64,000 bases of DNA, from NCBI RefSeq assembly GCF_043226085.1, contig NZ_CP171225.1, positions 744,001-808,000 on the forward strand, given 5' to 3'. Below are positions 1-9,007 of the stretch, one piece after another. The position numbers and the translations under genes are program-made. Below the pieces are notes generated by a model. It was not told where the DNA came from. It was given only the letters and a program-made list of their open reading frames with translations, and did no database searches. Positions within the stretch are counted from its first letter, which is position 1. Each line of letters begins with the position of its first letter. Source of the stretch: Amaricoccus sp003258405 (lineage in GTDB: Bacteria; Pseudomonadota; Alphaproteobacteria; Rhodobacterales; Rhodobacteraceae).

Positions 1-1
1 C

Positions 2-1108
2 GCCGCGATCCGTATCACGGGGCTCGGCACGCGCCTCGGCAATGCCGCCGCGCCGCATCTGTCGCGAAGCTATCCGGGCCTCATCGCCGGGCTCGTCGCC
101 ATGGGTGCCGCACTTGGCTTCCTGATGCCCTCCTCCGTCGGCCGCTCGATGGCGCTTGTGCCGATCGGCATGGCGCTGGCCGAAGCGCTCGGCTTCGAGC
201 GCGGCTCGAACGGCCGCACTGGCGTCGCGCTCGCTGTCGCCTTCGGGTGCAACATCCCGAGCTTCGCGATCCTGCCCGCAAACCTGCCCAATATGGTGCT
301 CTCGGGCGCCGCGGCGCATCTGCATGGCATCAGCATCGGATACACCGACTACCTCGTCCTGCACTATCCGGTTCTGGGCATCCTGAAATCGGTGGCCATC
401 GTCGCCCTGATCCTGCGCGCCTATCCTGCCAGGACCGGCTCCCCGGCCGCCGTCGCGGCGCCCGCCCCCTCAGACGCAGGCGGCGGAACCCGGCAGCAAC
501 TCTGGCTGCTCGGCCTCCTGTTCGTCACCCTCGCCCTCTGGGCGACAGACCGGTTCCACGGCATCAACCCCGCCTGGATCGGGCTGGCCGCCGCCGTGAT
601 CCTGCTCCTGCCCCGCGTCGGTCTCGTCTCGCCTGAGGCGTTCCGCAGCGCCATCGACTTCGGCACCCTGCTCCTCGTCGCCGGCGTCCTCGGGCTCGGC
701 GCCGTGGTGAGCGCCAGTGGCCTTGGCGAGCGGCTGGCCGAACTTGTGACCACCGTCCTGCCGCTGGCCCCCGGCCGGGATTTCGCGAACTTCCTGTCGC
801 TCTCGGCGCTTGCCACACTTACCGCGCTCATCTCCACCATGCCGGGTGTCCCGGCGGTGCTGACCCCACTCGCCCCCGATCTCGCCGCCGCAACCGGCTT
901 CTCGGTCGAGGCGGTCCTGATGACCCAGGTGATCGGCTTCTCGACGGTGATCTTTCCCTATCAGGTCGCGCCGCTCATCGTCGCGATGGGGCTTGCGGGC
1001 GAGCCGGTCCGCGCCCTTCTGCGCGTCACCCTGGCGCTGGCGCTCCTGACCTTCGTCCTGCTCGTCCCGCTCGATTTCATTTGGTGGAAGCTTCTCGGCT
1101 GGATCTGA
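2..1108 (+). CDS. SLC13/DASS-family anion transporter, 5' end outside window
   Basis: This is the C-terminal part of a multi-pass inner-membrane permease. The reading frame is open from base 2 to a TGA at 1106-1108, about 368 residues, so the start lies before the window. The visible protein is a series of hydrophobic helices separated by short polar loops. It carries the pattern of the divalent anion:Na+ symporter family, including the segment INPAWIGLAAAVILLLPRVG near the middle. Family members take up C4-dicarboxylates, citrate or sulfate. The substrate cannot be told from this fragment. The first listed ATG at 101 is internal and is not the start. The gene converges on the leftward LprI-like gene 20 bp downstream. 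Confidence 0.75.
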   Translation, partial: AAIRITGLGTRLGNAAAPHLSRSYPGLIAGLVAMGAALGFLMPSSVGRSMALVPIGMALAEALGFERGSNGRTGVALAVAFGCNIPSFAILPANLPNMVLSGAAAHLHGISIGYTDYLVLHYPVLGILKSVAIVALILRAYPARTGSPAAVAAPAPSDAGGGTRQQLWLLGLLFVTLALWATDRFHGINPAWIGLAAAVILLLPRVGLVSPEAFRSAIDFGTLLLVAGVLGLGAVVSASGLGERLAELVTTVLPLAPGRDFANFLSLSALATLTALISTMPGVPAVLTPLAPDLAAATGFSVEAVLMTQVIGFSTVIFPYQVAPLIVAMGLAGEPVRALLRVTLALALLTFVLLVPLDFIWWKLLGWI

Positions 1109-1128
1109 GCCCGGCGCGCGCCCTCGCC

Positions 1129-1488
1129 TCAGAGCGGGCGGTCGATGGAATCGTAGATGTCCTGAAGCTGCTGCTGGCGGCGGGCATAGGCGGCGCGGAT
1201 GCAATCGGCGTCCGCGCCGCAAGCCATCCGCTCATGGAGCCATTTCGCCTGATCGTCCATGATGTCGCCGCGGCGCCCCATCGCAAAGAGCCCGGTGAGA
1301 AAATCGAGGGTCGTCACCATCCGCACATCGGCATCATTGAGATCGCGTTCATTGCAGATCACCTGCTCGTCGGGTGCGAGATCGGGCAGCGTGCAGTCGA
1401 AGCTCGCCGCGCCAGCCGCCGGAGCAAGACCGGCTGCACCGAGAAGAATGGCGCCGATCACCGCCCCGTGGCCTCGCTTGCGTTTCAT
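1129..1488 (-). CDS. secreted LprI/DUF1311-like protein
   Basis: A small exported protein of about 119 residues. The chosen start gives a basic N-terminus (MKRKRGH), a hydrophobic stretch and an Ala-rich cleavage region (AAGAA), which is a classical signal peptide. The mature part has four cysteines (FDC, VIC, MAC, ADC) and the spacing typical of DUF1311/LprI N-terminal domains, some of which inhibit lysozyme. An upstream ATG at 1542 would extend the frame through the 11-bp repeats, but that extension lacks signal-peptide character and is unlikely. The family assignment rests on the Cys pattern and is moderate; the lysozyme-inhibitor role is only a family inference. Confidence 0.6.
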   Translation of the reverse strand: MKRKRGHGAVIGAILLGAAGLAPAAGAASFDCTLPDLAPDEQVICNERDLNDADVRMVTTLDFLTGLFAMGRRGDIMDDQAKWLHERMACGADADCIRAAYARRQQQLQDIYDSIDRPL

Positions 1489-1527
1489 TCTGCTGCCTGA
1501 CTTCCCTGACGAATTGTTAAAAGGTTG

Positions 1528-1571
1528 CCATACGGATGCCATATCGATTCCATACGGAATCCATATGGATT
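1528..1571. repeat. four tandem 11-bp repeats
   Basis: Four head-to-tail 11-bp units read CCATACGGATG, CCATATCGATT, CCATACGGAAT and CCATATGGATT, followed by a partial CCA. The period is close to one DNA helical turn. The array lies between the DUF815 gene end and the LprI-like start, in the presumed promoter region of the latter. It could be a helically phased binding array or a simple slippage repeat. Confidence 0.8.
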
Positions 1572-1593
1572 CCAGCTACCCCGCGGCGGCGGC

Positions 1594-2439
1594 TCACCCG
1601 AGCTGCACCCCCCGGCGCCCGGCGAGATCGGTCACATACTGCCAGGCCACACGCCCCGAGCGCCCGCCCCGTGTCTGGCTCCATTCGATCGCCTCGGCCC
1701 GCAGGGTCGCATCATCGATCGCGATCCCGAAGGCATCGCAATAACCCCTTATCATGCCAAGGAAATCATCCTGGTTGCAGGCATGAAAGCCAAGCCAGAG
1801 CCCGAACCGGTCCGACAGCGAGACCTTCTCTTCCACCGCCTCGCTCGGATTGATCCCCGCCTGCCGCTCGTTATCGATCATGTCCCGCGGCATAAGATGC
1901 CGCCGGTTCGAGGTCGCATAGAGGATCACATTCTCCGGCCGCCCCTCGATCCCACCGTCAAGAACCGCCTTCAAGCTCTTGTAATGACTGTCATCCTTAT
2001 CAAAAGACAGGTCGTCACAAAAGAGGATGAAGCGGCTCTCCGAGTGTCGCAGGATATTGAGCAGCCGCCCAATGCTCGGCAGATCCTCGCGCTGGATCTC
2101 GATGAGCTTCACACCCGGATGCGCCAATGAGGCTTCCGCGTGCACAGCCTTGACAAGGCTTGATTTTCCCATGCCCCGCGCGCCCCAGAGCAGCACGTTG
2201 TTGGCCGGAAAACCACTCGCAAACTGCATGGTATTGGCCAGAAGCGTATCCCGCGCCCGGTCAACTCCCACGAGCAGAGAGATCCCGACCCGCGCCACCT
2301 TCACCACCGGTTCCAGCCGGTCCGGCGCAACGTGCCAGACGAAAGCCTCCGCCGCATCCAGATCCGGGCGCCCGAAGGGGGCCGGGCTCATTCGTTCGAG
2401 CGCTTCGGCAACTCGCAACAAGAGCTCGGAATCGCTCAC
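1594..2439 (-). CDS. DUF815 family AAA+ ATP-binding protein
   Basis: A 281-residue P-loop ATPase. The Walker A motif is GARGMGKSS at residues 86-94 and the Walker B segment is FILFCDDLSF at about 137-146. The conserved start of the domain (NVLLWGARGMGKSSLVKA) is characteristic of DUF815 proteins, whose cellular role is unknown. The N-terminal 75 residues hold an all-alpha segment seen in the family. The start is a GTG at 2439 that overlaps the tatC stop by 4 bp (GTGA), so it is probably translationally coupled to the Tat genes. There is no signal peptide, so it should act in the cytoplasm. A link to Tat export is suggested only by the overlap. Confidence 0.85.
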   Translation of the reverse strand: MSDSELLLRVAEALERMSPAPFGRPDLDAAEAFVWHVAPDRLEPVVKVARVGISLLVGVDRARDTLLANTMQFASGFPANNVLLWGARGMGKSSLVKAVHAEASLAHPGVKLIEIQREDLPSIGRLLNILRHSESRFILFCDDLSFDKDDSHYKSLKAVLDGGIEGRPENVILYATSNRRHLMPRDMIDNERQAGINPSEAVEEKVSLSDRFGLWLGFHACNQDDFLGMIRGYCDAFGIAIDDATLRAEAIEWSQTRGGRSGRVAWQYVTDLAGRRGVQLG

Positions 2440-3299
2440 GATTTTTCCTCGACCGCGTGCTCGTCGGATTCGAGATCCTCGTCCCAGAGCCCCTGCGCCC
2501 GCAGTTCGGCTTCGCGCTTGCGCTCGACCATCCGCACCAGAATGATCGATACCTCATAGAGCCCGTAGACGACCGAGAAGAGAATCACCTGCGATACGAC
2601 GTCCGGCGGCGTTGCGACCGCTGCGAGGGTCAGGATACCGACCACAGCATATTTCCGCGTCCGGCCAAGGCCTTGCGCGCTCACGAGCCCGGCCTTGCCC
2701 ATGAGCGTGAGCAGCACCGGAAGCTGGAAGCAGAGCCCGAACGCGATGATGAACTTCATCGTGATCCCGAGATACTCGTTGATCGTGCCGAGGAACTGGA
2801 TTCCGACTTCGCTGTCAGCCATCGCCGCAGGATCGAGGCCTTCCGGCGCAAACTGTTGAAAACTCAGAAAGAAGTCGAAGGCGAGTGGTAGGATCACATA
2901 GTAGGCAAACGCCGCCCCGGCAATGAAGAGCGCGGGCGAGGCAAAGAGGAACGGCAGGAACGCATTCTTTTCCTGCCGATAAAGCCCCGGCGCAACGAAG
3001 CGCCAGAGCTGGTAGGCAATGATCGGAAAGGCGAAGACGAAGCCCCCGAAGAGCGAGATCCGCACCTGGGTCATGAACCCCTGCTGAAGCCCGGTGAAGA
3101 TCAGGTCCGGCTTCTGCCCGTTCGCGATCAGCACCTGAGACAGCGGATGGGCCAGAAAATTGAAGATCGGCCGCGCCACGGCAAAGCAGAGGATCATGCA
3201 GACGGTGAAGGCGAGCACCGAATAGATCAGGCGCGTCCTCAGTTCGGCGAGATGCTCGATGAGCGGCGCCGTCGTGTCGTCGATATCCCGGTCAGTCAT
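2436..3299 (-). CDS. tatC: Sec-independent protein translocase subunit TatC
   Basis: TatC is the six-helix core receptor of the twin-arginine translocase; it binds the RR signal peptide together with TatB in the inner membrane. The 287-residue product starts with the acidic cytoplasmic N-terminus and the diagnostic LIEHLAELRTRL segment, then shows six hydrophobic segments and the conserved FGLCFQLPVLL helix 4/5 region. It ends in a charged tail. The ATG at 3299 was chosen because the upstream in-frame extension is Pro/Arg-rich and unlike TatC. It is third in the leftward tatA-tatB-tatC-DUF815 cluster. In this window a Tat client is plausible: the binding protein at 26214 has an RR signal. Confidence 0.97.
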   Translation of the reverse strand: MTDRDIDDTTAPLIEHLAELRTRLIYSVLAFTVCMILCFAVARPIFNFLAHPLSQVLIANGQKPDLIFTGLQQGFMTQVRISLFGGFVFAFPIIAYQLWRFVAPGLYRQEKNAFLPFLFASPALFIAGAAFAYYVILPLAFDFFLSFQQFAPEGLDPAAMADSEVGIQFLGTINEYLGITMKFIIAFGLCFQLPVLLTLMGKAGLVSAQGLGRTRKYAVVGILTLAAVATPPDVVSQVILFSVVYGLYEVSIILVRMVERKREAELRAQGLWDEDLESDEHAVEEKS

Positions 3300-3309
3300 G
3301 GGGTCTCGT

Positions 3310-3735
3310 TCATGGCGCAGTGCTTTTGGCACCGGGGGTATCCCCTTGCGTGGCCGGAGCGCTCTTTGCGCCACCGTCCAAATCCGCCGCGGGCTCGGGT
3401 GCCGCGGGATCAGGCTGCAGATTGTCGGAGCGCGACACTTCGGCTGAGGCTGGCGCAACGGGCTTTGCCGTCGCCGTGCCGCTGGCCGAGGCGATGTTGT
3501 CGAAGGCGGATTTGATATTCACGCGATCGACGGCCTTTAATCCGTCGGCCGCCTCGTTGAGGCCGCTCTGCTCAGCAGCCTGCTCAAGCGAACGTTGGAA
3601 TTCACGCGCCATGGCCCGCGCCCGGCCGGTGAACTGGCCGACGGTGCGGAAAAGTCCGGGCAATTCCTTCGGGCCCACCACGATCAGCGCGACGATCCCG
3701 ATCAGCAGAAGTTCCGACCAGCCGATATCCAGCAT
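3310..3735 (-). CDS. tatB: Sec-independent protein translocase subunit TatB
   Basis: The 141-residue protein has one N-terminal transmembrane helix, the conserved LPGLFRTVG-type hinge (residues about 25-33, with the family Glu and Gly-Pro before it), an amphipathic helix, and a long low-complexity Ala/Pro/Ser C-terminal tail. In the Tat system TatB forms the signal-peptide receptor with TatC. The longer, Glu/Gln-rich amphipathic region and the extended tail separate it from TatA at 3780. It lies 10 bp upstream of tatC. Confidence 0.95.
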   Translation of the reverse strand: MLDIGWSELLLIGIVALIVVGPKELPGLFRTVGQFTGRARAMAREFQRSLEQAAEQSGLNEAADGLKAVDRVNIKSAFDNIASASGTATAKPVAPASAEVSRSDNLQPDPAAPEPAADLDGGAKSAPATQGDTPGAKSTAP

Positions 3736-3779
3736 GTTTCAGGCCCCGTCTTGCAGACCAGTCCGTGCGTCTGCCGGGC

Positions 3780-3998
3780 TCAGGCCTTGTCCTTCTCGGG
3801 CGTCACATCGCGAGCGCGTTCAGGATCGCTTTTCGAGGCATTCTCGATTTCATCGCTGCCTTCGCGAATTCCGCGCTTGAAGCTGGTGATGCCCTTCCCG
3901 ACCTCGCCCATCAGGCCCGCTACCTTGCCGCGGCCAAAGAGCACCAGCACCACAATCGCAATCAGGATCAGGCCGGCCGGTCCGATATTGTTCAGCAT
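3780..3998 (-). CDS. tatA: Sec-independent protein translocase subunit TatA
   Basis: A 72-residue protein with a short N-terminus, a single transmembrane helix (residues about 7-20), the conserved FGRGK hinge at 21-25 and a charged amphipathic helix ending in a Lys/Asp-rich tail. TatA oligomerises to form the export pathway for folded proteins. The start at 3998 gives the standard TatA length and removes a long Arg/Ser-rich upstream extension that is plainly non-coding in this frame. It is the first gene of the leftward tatABC cluster. Confidence 0.95.
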   Translation of the reverse strand: MLNNIGPAGLILIAIVVLVLFGRGKVAGLMGEVGKGITSFKRGIREGSDEIENASKSDPERARDVTPEKDKA

Positions 3999-4110
3999 GT
4001 TTCGTCTCCGTTGACGAACCGGCACCTGCAAGGCACCGGCCTCCACGCCACACACATATGGCGTCTTCGAGCCGCATTCAAACCCCAATCGAAGTGTATC
4101 CGCCAGAGCG

Positions 4111-5226
4111 TCATGCGAAATACGGGGTGTCGAGCACCCTCTGCTGCCTGCAGGGGAAGACGAAGCAGCGGTCGCGCCTGAGCGACAGCCAGAGCGGCGT
4201 GCCGACCTTGGGCAGGAACACGCCCGGGATCGTGGCCTTGAGCTGCGAGCCATCGTGATCCATCACCAGTTCGACGATGCTCTGGTTGCCGATGAAGCGC
4301 GCCCGCACCACCCGACCACGGGCCGGAACACCGTCCTGCGCCGTGGGGAGCGGCCCTCTGCCGTTCCGGTCGAAATCCATCTTGAGGTGCTGAGGGCGGA
4401 TGATGATCTCCACGTCGGCCTTGTCGGCGAGGCCGGGCGTGAGGAACTGGCCAAAGGGCGTATCGGTCTGGAAATCCTTTACCACGCCGTGGATGACGTT
4501 GATGTCGGAGAAGAACATCGCCGCCTCCTTGTCCACGGGGGCATTATAGATGTTGTAGGGTCCGCCCACCTGCACGATGCGTCCGGACCGCATGAGCGCG
4601 ATCTGATCGGCCATGCGCATCGCCTCTTCGGGCTCGTGGGTAACGAGCATGACCGCCGTGCCTTCTTCCTTCAGGATCTCGAGCGTCTGGTCGCGGATAT
4701 CATCGCGAAGACGATGATCGAGGCCAGAGAAGGGCTCGTCCATCAGCAGGATGGGCGGCCGGGGCGCAAGCGCCCGAGCCAGTGCGACACGCTGCTGCTC
4801 GCCGCCCGACAGCTGGTGCGGATAACGCCCGGCATGGCTGCCGAGGCCGACACGTTCGAGGAGGGCAAGGGCACGTTGCCGACGCTCGGATGCGCCGCCG
4901 CGGGCCCCGAAGGCCACGTTCTCCTCGATACGGAGATGCGGGAAGAGCGCGAAATCCTGGAAGACGAGGCCGATATCGCGCTTTTCCGGCGGGATGTAGA
5001 CGCCGTCACCTGCAACGCGCCGCCCGTCGACCTTCACAATGCCGCGGGTTTGCCGCTCGACACCGGCGGCAATCCGCAGAAGCGTGGACTTGCCACAGCC
5101 CGAGGGGCCAAGCAGACAGGTGACTTCCCCTTCGCGCAGGTCGAGCGAGACATCACGCAGCACGGTGCCATTGCCATAATCATGGCCGATGCCCTCAAGC
5201 GACAGCCGTATCGCGGGCTGTTCCAT
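4111..5226 (-). CDS. Fe3+-type ABC transporter ATP-binding protein
   Basis: A 371-residue nucleotide-binding subunit of the FbpC/PotA class. In order it has Walker A GPSGCGKST, the Q-loop VFQDFALFP, signature LSGGEQQR, Walker B ILLMDEPFSGLD, the H-loop VTHEPEEA and a C-terminal regulatory domain of about 130 residues. The wording around the Walker motifs is closest to FbpC-type iron(III) importers, so Fe3+ is the best guess at substrate. No permease or binding protein is adjacent in this window, so the partners must be elsewhere. The ATG at 5226 has an AAGGA ribosome site 7 bp upstream. A GTG at 5241 would add five residues. Confidence 0.85.
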   Translation of the reverse strand: MEQPAIRLSLEGIGHDYGNGTVLRDVSLDLREGEVTCLLGPSGCGKSTLLRIAAGVERQTRGIVKVDGRRVAGDGVYIPPEKRDIGLVFQDFALFPHLRIEENVAFGARGGASERRQRALALLERVGLGSHAGRYPHQLSGGEQQRVALARALAPRPPILLMDEPFSGLDHRLRDDIRDQTLEILKEEGTAVMLVTHEPEEAMRMADQIALMRSGRIVQVGGPYNIYNAPVDKEAAMFFSDINVIHGVVKDFQTDTPFGQFLTPGLADKADVEIIIRPQHLKMDFDRNGRGPLPTAQDGVPARGRVVRARFIGNQSIVELVMDHDGSQLKATIPGVFLPKVGTPLWLSLRRDRCFVFPCRQQRVLDTPYFA

Positions 5227-5545
5227 TCCGGCATCCTTCACGCAGCACCCCCATTATCCGATCAAATTCATCGGGCTTTGAGGGAGATAACAGCGGCTGG
5301 GTCCTGGCGCAAGGTATGAGGTCCGACCTTTCCCGCATGAGGGCCCGTTCCCGGCAAAAGCTGCGGGAAAATGCAGATTGAAGGCCCGTGGACGCGGCGC
5401 TATACCCCGCGCATGATCTGGAAACCCGGCATCGGCATTCGAATTACCGTCCCGGCGTCCTGAACGTTCAGGGCTGCCGGGTCCTGACGCGCGTTTCCGC
5501 GTGACCGCATCCCCCTTTTCCAGGAATTTCCGACGGACCTCGCCG
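5227..5545. other. divergent intergenic region with ileS leader hairpin
   Basis: About 319 bp separate the leftward ABC gene from ileS and hold the promoters of both. No convincing coding sequence is visible. The clearest element is a nested inverted repeat at 5451-5481. CCCGGC (5451-5456) pairs with GCCGGG (5476-5481) around the perfect 14-bp palindrome CCTGAACGTTCAGG (5459-5472). It lies about 65 bp before the ileS start, so it would be in the mRNA leader or at an operator. No T-run follows, so it is not a standard terminator. Confidence 0.55.
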
Positions 5546-8455
5546 ATGTGTGCCGATACTCCCGACTACAAAGATACCCTGTTCCTGCCGACCACCGATT
5601 TTCCGATGCGCGCGGGCCTGCCGAAGCGCGAGCCCGAATGGCTCGCCCGCTGGGAGCGCCTCGGGGTCTACGACCGCCTGAGGGCCAGCGCCAATGGCCG
5701 CGAGCCCTTCGTGCTGCATGACGGCCCCCCTTACGCCAACGGCCATCTCCATATCGGGCACGCGCTCAACAAGGTTCTGAAGGATTTCATCGTCCGCTCA
5801 CAGCAGATGATGGGCAAGGACAGCCGCTACGTGCCCGGCTGGGATTGCCACGGGCTGCCAATCGAGTGGAAGATCGAGGAGCAGTATCGGGCCAAGGGCA
5901 AGAACAAGGACGAGGTGCCGGTCAATGAGCTGCGCGCCGAATGCCGCAAGTTCGCAGAAGGCTGGGTGGACATCCAGCGCGAGGAATTCAAGCGGTTGGG
6001 CGTCACCGGCAAGTGGGACGATCCCTATCTCACGATGGACTATCATGCCGAGGCGGTGATTGCCGACGAGTTCATGAAGTTCGTCATGAACGGCTCGCTC
6101 TATCTCGGCTCGAAGCCGGTGATGTGGAGCCCGGTGGAAAAAACCGCGCTCGCCGAGGCCGAGGTCGAATACAAGGATCACCAGAGCCACACGATCTGGG
6201 TAAAGTTCCCGGTGGTCGAGGCAGTCGAACCGACGGGATCGCTCTCCGATCTTCTCGGTGTCAATGTGGTGATCTGGACGACGACCCCCTGGACGATCCC
6301 GTCGAACCGGGCGGTCGCCTTCAATCCCGGCATCTCCTACGGGCTCTACGAGGTCACCGGCACGCCCGACGAAAGCTGGGCGAAGGTTGGCGACCGTTAT
6401 CTGCTGGCCGATGCGCTCGCTGATGGTGTCTTTGCCCAGGCCCGCCTGGAGCCGGGCATGTACCGGCGACTGCGGGATGTGACGGGCGCCCAGCTTGACC
6501 TTCTGGTCTGCGCCCATCCGTTCCGCGGCGCCGAAGGGGCGAACGGAGAGTGGGATTACGACGTCCCGCTGCTGCCAGGCGAGCATGTGACCGACGATGC
6601 AGGCACGGGCTTCGTGCATACCGCGCCCTCCCATGGTGCGGATGACTACATCCTCGGCGTGAAGCACGGGCTGCCGATGACGCACAATGTGCTGGAGGAC
6701 AGCGCCTTTCGGCCCGATATGCCATTTTTCGGTGGCGCTCTGGTCTTCGACCACAAGGGCAAGGAGAAAGACGCCAACAAACGCGTCATCGACAAGCTGG
6801 TCGAACTGGGCGCCCTCATCGCCCGCGGCCGCCTCAAGCACTCCTACCCGCATTCCTGGCGCTCCAAGGCACCGGTGATCTACCGCAACACACCGCAGTG
6901 GTTCGCCGCCATCGACAAGGTGCTCGACGACGGGATGGACGACTATGGCAAGACTATCCGCGAGCGGGCGCTGGCTTCCATCGACCAGCTCGTCAAGTGG
7001 ACGCCGCAGACCGGCCGGAACCGCATCCATTCGATGATCGAGGCCAGGCCCGACTGGGTGCTCTCGCGCCAGCGTGCCTGGGGCGTTCCGCTCACCTGTT
7101 TCGTGAAGCCGCTCGGCGAAGGCAAGGTCGAGATCCTGCGTGATGCGGCGGTGAATGCCCGCATCAAGGAGGCCTTTGAAGTCGAAGGAGCAGACGCCTG
7201 GTTCGAAGAAGGCGCCAAGGCCCGCTTCCTCGGCAACGATTACGACCATGACGAATGGGAGAAGGTGACCGACATCCTCGACGTCTGGTTCGACTCGGGC
7301 TCCACCCATGCCTTCGTTCTACGCGACCGACCAGACGGGATCCGGCCGGCAGACCTCTACCTCGAAGGCACGGACCAGCATCGCGGCTGGTTCCATTCTT
7401 CGCTGCTGCAGGCCTGCGGCACCATGGGCCGCGCGCCCTACAAGGGCGTGCTCACGCATGGCTTCACGCTCGACGAGAAGGGCATGAAGATGTCCAAGTC
7501 GCTCGGCAACACCATCCTGCCCGAGGAGGTGGTGAAGCAGTATGGCGCGGACATCCTGCGGCTCTGGGTGGCACAGTCGGATTACACCGCCGACCAACGG
7601 ATCGGGCCGGAGATCCTGAAGGGCACGGCCGACAGCTACCGCCGCCTGCGCAACACGATGCGGTTCATGCTCGGCGCACTCGCTGGGTTCCCGGAAGAAG
7701 AGCGCGTCGCAGCTTCGGACATGCCGGAAATGGAGCGTTGGGTGCTGCACCGGCTCTGCGAGCTCGACGGCATCGTGCGTGACGGTTACGCGAAATACGA
7801 CTTCCAGCGCGTCTTCCAGCAGCTCTTCCAGTTCTGTACCGTGGATCTCTCCTCGGTCTATTTCGATATCCGCAAGGATGCCCTCTATTGCGACGCGGCA
7901 ACGAGCCTGCGGCGGCGGGCGGCGCGCACGGTAATGGATCTGCTCTTCCACCGGCTGACCGCGTGGTTTGCGCCAATCCTCTGCTTCACCATGGAGGACG
8001 TCTGGCTGGAGCGCTTCCCCGGCGAGGACAGCTCGGTCCACCTGACCGACTTCCCCGAGACCCCGGTGGACTGGCGCGACGACGCCAACGCGGCCCGCTG
8101 GGAAACCATCCGGGCTGCGCGCCGCGTGGTAACCGGGGCGCTGGAGGTCGAACGTCGTGAAAAGCGTATCGGAGCCAGCCTCGAGGCCGCACCCGTGGTT
8201 CATGTGACGGATCCGGCAGCGCTTGAGCTTCTGCGCAGCGTGCCGTTCCACGATCTCTGCATCACCTCCACCGTGACGCTCACGGATGCACCGGCTCCCG
8301 AGGGTGCTTTCACCCTCGACGATGTGGCAGGCATCGCAGTCGTTCCAGCCCTAGCGGATGGTGCAAAATGCGCGCGCTGCTGGAAGATCCTGCCCGATGT
8401 CGGCAGTCACACACACCCGCAGACCTGCGCACGCTGCAACGACGCGCTCGGCTAA
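5546..8455 (+). CDS. ileS: isoleucyl-tRNA synthetase
   Basis: This class I synthetase charges tRNA-Ile. The 969-residue product has the HIGH-type motif in GHLHIGHALNK near the N-terminus, the large editing (CP1) insertion with the expected WTTTPWTIPSNRA segment, the KMSKS loop (KMSKSLGN), an anticodon-binding helical domain and a C-terminal zinc finger with four Cys (CARC and CARC). The start ATG at 5546 gives MCADTPDYKDTLFLP, the usual bacterial IleS beginning. An in-frame GTG at 5501 would add 15 unusual residues. A nested palindrome in the leader could be regulatory. The gene appears to be a single transcription unit. Confidence 0.97.
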   Translation: MCADTPDYKDTLFLPTTDFPMRAGLPKREPEWLARWERLGVYDRLRASANGREPFVLHDGPPYANGHLHIGHALNKVLKDFIVRSQQMMGKDSRYVPGWDCHGLPIEWKIEEQYRAKGKNKDEVPVNELRAECRKFAEGWVDIQREEFKRLGVTGKWDDPYLTMDYHAEAVIADEFMKFVMNGSLYLGSKPVMWSPVEKTALAEAEVEYKDHQSHTIWVKFPVVEAVEPTGSLSDLLGVNVVIWTTTPWTIPSNRAVAFNPGISYGLYEVTGTPDESWAKVGDRYLLADALADGVFAQARLEPGMYRRLRDVTGAQLDLLVCAHPFRGAEGANGEWDYDVPLLPGEHVTDDAGTGFVHTAPSHGADDYILGVKHGLPMTHNVLEDSAFRPDMPFFGGALVFDHKGKEKDANKRVIDKLVELGALIARGRLKHSYPHSWRSKAPVIYRNTPQWFAAIDKVLDDGMDDYGKTIRERALASIDQLVKWTPQTGRNRIHSMIEARPDWVLSRQRAWGVPLTCFVKPLGEGKVEILRDAAVNARIKEAFEVEGADAWFEEGAKARFLGNDYDHDEWEKVTDILDVWFDSGSTHAFVLRDRPDGIRPADLYLEGTDQHRGWFHSSLLQACGTMGRAPYKGVLTHGFTLDEKGMKMSKSLGNTILPEEVVKQYGADILRLWVAQSDYTADQRIGPEILKGTADSYRRLRNTMRFMLGALAGFPEEERVAASDMPEMERWVLHRLCELDGIVRDGYAKYDFQRVFQQLFQFCTVDLSSVYFDIRKDALYCDAATSLRRRAARTVMDLLFHRLTAWFAPILCFTMEDVWLERFPGEDSSVHLTDFPETPVDWRDDANAARWETIRAARRVVTGALEVERREKRIGASLEAAPVVHVTDPAALELLRSVPFHDLCITSTVTLTDAPAPEGAFTLDDVAGIAVVPALADGAKCARCWKILPDVGSHTHPQTCARCNDALG

Positions 8456-8468
8456 AGGAAAACACGCG

Positions 8469-9007
8469 ATGCCGGTCTTTCACATCGGGTGACCCAAGGC
8501 CGGCACCACCTTCCTGCAGAAAAACTCATGTCCCGGGCACGAGAGATTCTTCTGGTGCACGGCTCGCAGGGCGCGGCAGAAGAGTCGCCTTGCATGGATC
8601 TCCTCCGCTACATGCGAATAAGCCCGCAGGTTGCCCTGTTGCTGCGTCGACGGATGCGCGCCCGGCTGCTGCAGCTCGAACGCGAGGCAGCGGCATCGGA
8701 GCGAACGCTCGTCGTCAGCGCCAAGAACATCTCCCTGCACACCGTGCTCTTCTGGCAGAGGCGCGATCCGCCCCCCCGGACCCACGGCTTGCTGCGTCCA
8801 CAGAGGGGCTGGGCGCAGGAGCAGCCCATCCAGATCGTCATCGGCCTGCGGAGCCAAGCGCGCTGGCCTGCCTCGCGCTATGCGGAATCCGGCAAGGACA
8901 ATCCGCGGTTCAATAAGCCGATTTCGACCCGCGGCTGAAGACGATCGCCAGCAATGGCGAACTTGCTGGCGGCCATGCGTGGCTCGATCATGCAGCCGTC
9001 ACGCTAA
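8469..9007 (+). pseudogene. sulfotransferase-like pseudogene, 5' part
   Basis: This is the first half of a decayed gene that is a paralogue of the intact gene at 10411. It opens with MPVFHIG, has an in-frame TGA at the eighth codon, and continues PKAGTTFLQ, a good PAPS-binding P-loop. A frameshift around 8530-8580 then moves the frame to SRAREILL, and another near 8915 restores FDPRLKT. The segments AWLDHAA and RSQARWPASRYA align with AWLDHRR and RRQDQWLAERYA in the paralogue. The gene is cut at 9007 by an IS5-family element. Sulfotransferases of this kind move sulfate from PAPS to sugars or other acceptors; this copy cannot make a full product. Confidence 0.8.

Noticed and set aside
5798..7309. 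503-codon open frame antisense to ileS
   Set aside because: Same reason: ileS motifs are all intact on the other strand.
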